Source: Streptomyces hyderabadensis
GTDB taxonomy: Bacteria; Actinomycetota; Actinomycetes; Streptomycetales; Streptomycetaceae
Assembly (NCBI RefSeq): GCF_020404845.1
Contig: NZ_JAIOJZ010000005.1
Coordinates: 124,001 to 188,000, forward strand
Length of the DNA: 64,000 bases
Direction: 5' to 3'
The notes beneath the pieces were generated by a model, which did not search any database, was not told the DNA's origin, and was given only the letters and a program-made list of their open reading frames with translations. Positions 60,832-64,000 of the stretch are shown here, one piece after another. Both the position numbers and the translations under genes were made by a program. The first letter of the stretch is position 1; each line of letters opens with the position of its first letter.

Positions 60832-61251
60832 GCAGCGGCACAGCCACCCACCCTCTCCTCACTCAAGCCGTGCCGGAGTGAGTAACCAGTGACCGTGAGC
60901 CCTCGCGCCCCCCCGGGCTCGATTCACGACCACACCAGGCACCGACCGACCGGCCAGTGCCGTCCACACCGAAACTTCAACGTTCACAGGACCGCCACAT
61001 CTTCGCCAAGGTCCCGATAGCTGTCAACAGCAGTCACTTATGACAGAAAATACACTGCTCTCTGACATGCCCCTGAACACCGGACATCAGAAAGATGTCC
61101 AGTGCCACCGACCGACCCATCGGGCAATCGGTCTATAGTTCGGAAACGCTTCGGCGACCATCGCCGCGGCGGGGCCCGGCCTCTCCCCCCACTCGTGCCC
61201 TGCATTCATGACCGGACAAGCGCTCCGGCCGACAAGAGAGGACCGAGGTCC
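60832..61251. promoter_or_regulatory. Divergent regulatory region between the Stealth operon and the LCP gene
   Basis: About 420 bp without a gene. An AT-rich block (61010-61080) carries nested dyads: CTGTCA/TGACAG (61021-61026, 61041-61046) and GCAGT/ACTGC (61030-61034, 61054-61058). A small hairpin GGACATC-AGAAA-GATGTCC lies at 61082-61100. TATAGT at 61134-61139 could be a -10 for the LCP gene, leaving a leader of about 110 nt. The nested dyads suggest a shared operator. Confidence 0.5.
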
Positions 61252-62352
61252 ATGACGCACGCCCCGACGGAGACGAGCCCCCGCCGGTCCAGGCGTGCAC
61301 CCACCGGCCGCCGGTCGGCCCGGCCGCCCAAACGGCGCCGCGCCTGGCGCTGGGTCGGGCTGAGCCTCGTCCTGTTGCTGCTGGTCGTGGGCGGTGTCGG
61401 GTACTGGTTGTACAGCGACCTCAACGGCAACATCAAGGGCGTCGACATCAACGAGGCGATAGGCGACGACCGCCCCGAGAAGCTGCCCACCTCCGGCCAG
61501 AACATCCTGGTCCTGGGCTCCGACTCCCGTGCCGGGGACAACGCCGAACTGAACACCGGCAAGGTCGCCGGGGCGCGTTCGGACACCGCGATGGTGATGC
61601 ACATACCGGAGGGCCGCACGGAGGCCGTGGCCGTGAGCATCCCTCGTGACACTCTCGTCACCCGTCCCGAGTGCAAGAAGCAGGACGGCAGCGAGGTCGC
61701 CTCGGCGAAGCGCGTGATGTTCAACTCCATCTACTCTCAGGTCGGTCCGGCCTGCGTGGTCAAGACGGTGGAGCAGATGTCCGGCATCCGCATGGATCAC
61801 TACATGGAGATCGACTTCGCCGGCTTCAAGGACCTGGTCGACGCCATCGGTGGCGTCACGGTCACCGTGGAGGAGGACATCCACGACCCGTCCAGCGGTC
61901 TTGACCTGACCGCCGGGACGCACAAGCTGAACGGCACCGATTCCCTCGCTTTCGTCCGCACCCGGCACGGCGTCGGCGACGGCAGCGACCTCGGGCGCAT
62001 CGGTCTCCAGCAGCAGTTCATGCTCGCTCTGCTGAGTGAGATCAAGCGCCAGGACCTGCTCGGCAGCCCCACCAAGACCTACAAGATCGCGGACCAGCTC
62101 ACCTCGGCGCTCACCACCGACTCCGACCTGGCCTCCCTGACCAAGCTGGCCGAGTTCGGACGCAGCCTCAACGGCGTCGATCCGTCCAGCATGGAGACCA
62201 TCATGCTGCCGGTCGCCTACGACACCCAGGACCCCAACCGGGTGGTGGCGGCCCAGCCGCAGGCGGAGCAGCTCTGGGAGGCGCTCCGCAAGGACCAGGA
62301 CATTCCGGAGTCGGCCAAGAAGTCCCCCGCCAAGGGTGGCGGCTCCTCCTGA
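61252..62352 (+). CDS. LytR-CpsA-Psr (LCP) family glycopolymer ligase
   Basis: A 366-residue membrane protein. A basic cytoplasmic start ('RRSRRAPTGRRSARPPKRRR') precedes one transmembrane helix ('WVGLSLVLLLLVVGGVGYWL', about 34-53) and the external LCP domain: 'NILVLGSDSRAGDNAE', 'ARSDTAMVMHIPEG', 'VAVSIPRDTLVTRPEC' and 'FVRTRHGVGDGSDLGRIGLQ' (catalytic and lipid-phosphate Arg residues). LCP enzymes attach phosphate-linked glycopolymers to peptidoglycan. Divergence from the Stealth operon suggests it anchors the product of that operon. GAGGACCGAGG precedes ATG 61252. A Ser/Gly/Lys tail ends the protein. Confidence 0.93.
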   Translation: MTHAPTETSPRRSRRAPTGRRSARPPKRRRAWRWVGLSLVLLLLVVGGVGYWLYSDLNGNIKGVDINEAIGDDRPEKLPTSGQNILVLGSDSRAGDNAELNTGKVAGARSDTAMVMHIPEGRTEAVAVSIPRDTLVTRPECKKQDGSEVASAKRVMFNSIYSQVGPACVVKTVEQMSGIRMDHYMEIDFAGFKDLVDAIGGVTVTVEEDIHDPSSGLDLTAGTHKLNGTDSLAFVRTRHGVGDGSDLGRIGLQQQFMLALLSEIKRQDLLGSPTKTYKIADQLTSALTTDSDLASLTKLAEFGRSLNGVDPSSMETIMLPVAYDTQDPNRVVAAQPQAEQLWEALRKDQDIPESAKKSPAKGGGSS

Positions 62353-62434
62353 ACCGCCGGTGGAAGCACGGCAGCGGCCGGACACGATAACGAAACGATT
62401 CGTCACCGTGTCGGGCCGTCGCCCGCAGCACTCC

Positions 62435-63556
62435 TCAGACGCTCGTCGGGGGATCGAACGCCAGTCCCGGACCAGTGCCCTGCCGCGCGACGCGCAGCCT
62501 GCCGTCGGGGCTGATCAACGCGAGGACGATCCTGCCGTACGCGTCCAGAGCCAGCGCGGGCGCGCCCACACTCGCTCCACCGGCCGGCGACCACCACAGA
62601 CCCGCGCCTTCGTTCTCGGTGCCGCAGGCGGCCACCATGACCTCGCCGTCGGGTCCGCGATGGGCCAGCACCGTGCAGTCGTAGCCGTCGAGTACCGCCC
62701 GCAGCACCGCGACCCGTTCCCCGCTCGAGGCTCCGCCGAGTGGGATCACCCAGCCGCCGACCCGGTGGGCGACGAGTTGCCCGGTGTCCTCGTCGGCCCA
62801 GAAGTAGGTCGACCGCTCCGGCGCGGTCTCCAGCACCGTGGCGGTACCGGCCGCCACGCGCAACGGGAGGTTGGGTTCCTGCACGAAGTCCCCGTCGGCC
62901 CGGGGTTGCGACCAACGCATCACGAGTTGCGCGTTGCTCGCGAACACCTCGATCCGCCCCGAGGGGTGAGCAACCGCGGTGAATCCGTCCCGCACGCCGC
63001 TGCCCTTGAGATCCAGCCAGGGATCCCATTTGCCGCTGGGCCCCTCGCGACGCAGCATCAGGCCGCCCCCGGCGTTGGGCACGAGAACGTGAACACGTCC
63101 GGTCGGGCTCACCGCGGCCACCGGAGCGCCGAGACGGGCGGCCTTCTCCCGCTGTGGGTGGGGATTGCCCAACGACCTCCACTCGGTGACCGGTCGGGCG
63201 GTCTGGTACTGAATGGCGTGGACGATGTCGACGGTGGGCAGGCCCTCGCCGCCCGCGCGGGCCCGTCGCCCGAGGAAGTGGACATAGGTGTCCGCGCCCT
63301 GGGCTACCGAGAGGTCCGTGAGGTCGGGCACCGGAATGAAATCCGGCTCCGACCAGTGCGGGCCACCGGGCCTGGTCTCCGTCCAGCGCAGCAGCCCGGT
63401 GCGGGAGCGCGCGTAGGCGGTCAGCCTGCCGTCCTTGCCCAGCACGAGCCAGCGGCCGTCGAGACAGCTCTCGGCGACCTGCTGCTCCCTGTCCGGCTCG
63501 ACGACCCGGCCGGCCGATCTTCCTCGGGCGGCGCCGCGCCCGGATCTGGTCCGCAT
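62435..63556 (-). CDS. PLL/tectonin-like beta-propeller protein, putative lectin
   Basis: A 373-residue protein built from repeated blade motifs of the form x-G-R-h-x-V/L-h-x-x-...-G-x-L-x-x-R: 'KDGRLTAYARSRTGLLRWTE', 'PTGRVHVLVPNAGGGLMLRR', 'PSGRIEVFASNAQLVMRWSQ', 'AYGRIVLALISPDGRLRVAR'. Length and repeat style match seven-bladed PLL-type fucose-binding lectins and tectonins, which is structural inference only. No signal peptide or membrane helix is seen; the first 20 residues are Arg/Gly-rich. It is convergent with the LCP gene (82-bp gap), so a glycan-binding role fits the locus but is untested. Confidence 0.7.
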   Translation of the reverse strand: MRTRSGRGAARGRSAGRVVEPDREQQVAESCLDGRWLVLGKDGRLTAYARSRTGLLRWTETRPGGPHWSEPDFIPVPDLTDLSVAQGADTYVHFLGRRARAGGEGLPTVDIVHAIQYQTARPVTEWRSLGNPHPQREKAARLGAPVAAVSPTGRVHVLVPNAGGGLMLRREGPSGKWDPWLDLKGSGVRDGFTAVAHPSGRIEVFASNAQLVMRWSQPRADGDFVQEPNLPLRVAAGTATVLETAPERSTYFWADEDTGQLVAHRVGGWVIPLGGASSGERVAVLRAVLDGYDCTVLAHRGPDGEVMVAACGTENEGAGLWWSPAGGASVGAPALALDAYGRIVLALISPDGRLRVARQGTGPGLAFDPPTSV

Positions 63557-63781
63557 GACGTGACCTGCCCCTCCCGCCGCCGAAACGCGGCTGACCCGCT
63601 CCCCTCCGCGGGATCTGCCCTACGCGGAGGCTGAGCGCGAACCATCATAGATCGAACGTTCGACGAACATGATGTGACAACCTCGTGCACGGCTCTTCCT
63701 ACGCGGCAGCCGAACGGACTGCGGTCGGGCGCGTCGGACTCACGTACCGCTCCCCGTCATGGACCGGCTCGCAGGGCGGGC
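63557..63781. promoter_or_regulatory. Upstream region of the propeller gene with inverted repeats
   Basis: 225 bp. CCTCCGCG/CGCGGAGG (63603-63610, 63623-63630) forms an 8-bp stem with a 12-nt loop. A 12-bp perfect palindrome TCGAACGTTCGA (63652-63663) is flanked by outer ATCAT and ATGAT. The latter lies about 95 bp upstream of the propeller start codon and is a candidate operator. No gene is seen. Confidence 0.45.
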
Positions 63782-64000
63782 TCAGACCGCCTCCCAGGCC
63801 CCCAGCGCCAGCCCCGCCTCGTCCTTGCGCCGGCTCAGCAGCAGCTGCCCGGTCGACGGGGAGAGGGTCGCCGCCACCAGGCGGCCGTCGGCGTCCGGGG
63901 TCAGGGAGACGGTCGCGTCGGACGGCAGGGCGGGGCCCGACTCGGTCCAGGCCGCGCCCAGCTCCTCCAGTTCCGAGGGGTACGCGGCGAAGGCGACGCG
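63782..64000 (-). CDS. C-terminal fragment, probable second beta-propeller protein
   Basis: The last 72 codons of a minus-strand gene that continues beyond the right edge; the stop codon is at 63782-63784. The peptide includes 'FAAYPSELEELGAAWTESGP', 'DADGRLVAATLSPSTGQLLL' and 'LALGAWEAV'. The G-R-L-V ... G-Q-L-L-L-S-R pattern matches the blade repeat of the neighbouring propeller gene, so it may be a tandem relative. The fragment is too short for a firm family call. Confidence 0.5.
   Translation of the reverse strand, partial: RVAFAAYPSELEELGAAWTESGPALPSDATVSLTPDADGRLVAATLSPSTGQLLLSRRKDEAGLALGAWEAV

Noticed and set aside
52258..64000. Recent genomic island with integrase or attachment repeats around the glycan locus
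   Set aside because: No integrase, transposase, tRNA gene or flanking direct repeats were seen in the window.

Overview
The window is high-GC actinobacterial chromosome and almost certainly Streptomyces. It opens with the N-terminus of a geosmin synthase and a CprB-type gamma-butyrolactone receptor homologue, and it carries a conservon (cvnA-B-C-D), twin-arginine and lipoprotein exports, and many GTG/TTG starts with 4-bp overlaps. From memory the gene order geoA / DUF89 / cprB / cvn / msrB / murC ... hemQ / hemG ... hemE / DUF3000 ... rnd / fadA / fadB resembles the geosmin-to-fadAB segment of the S. coelicolor chromosome. That synteny was recalled, not searched.

Layout. 1-2211: geosmin synthase (partial), DUF89/ARMT1-like phosphatase, CprB-like TetR regulator. 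2556-7736: sugar-binding lipoprotein, then the conservon. 7749-11300: four-gene OsmF/ProX-type osmolyte ABC importer. 11533-14910: MsrB, MurC, a USP-like protein and a RibD-C-type reductase. 15256-19137: ZapE, a small secreted protein, a beta-carbonic anhydrase and a SulP transporter, the last two translationally coupled. 19268-24354: SPFH protein, PhoX-like protein, FAD/Rieske oxidoreductase, polysaccharide deacetylase and a CxxC mini-protein. 24346-30774: ABC pair, PTH2-type hydrolase, DUF692 enzyme with a TIGR04222-type membrane protein, and a secreted tripeptidyl-aminopeptidase-like hydrolase. 30775-32995: hemQ and hemG/cgoX (late steps of the coproporphyrin-dependent haem route; hemE lies at 44280-45347). 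33133-36881: DUF4349 lipoprotein, NAD(P)/FAD disulfide reductase-like protein, small hypothetical protein, rhomboid.

36900-42319 is a compact minus-strand operon: PhyH-type dioxygenase, a DUF6271-like putative glycosyltransferase fold, an ornithine/lysine-decarboxylase-like enzyme, a GNAT acetyltransferase and an MFS exporter. It looks like a small undescribed biosynthetic locus. It is divergent from a GH3 N-acetylglucosaminidase-like gene, and two DasR-type (dre) boxes lie between them. 44280-52201 holds hemE, DUF3000, an orphan LuxR-type response regulator, RNase D and fadA-fadB.

52283-62352 looks like a cell-surface phosphoglycan locus: an SGNH protein, a GT4 glycosyltransferase with a long C-terminal extension, three tandem Stealth-family sugar-phosphate transferases, and a divergent LytR-CpsA-Psr ligase. 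The middle Stealth protein has lost the acidic catalytic motifs that its two neighbours keep, so it is a predicted pseudoenzyme. The window ends with one complete PLL/tectonin-like beta-propeller gene and the C-terminus of a probable second one.

No tRNA, rRNA, CRISPR array, insertion sequence or integrase gene was recognised. All coordinates, motifs and inverted repeats were read by eye. No database search or folding calculation was run.
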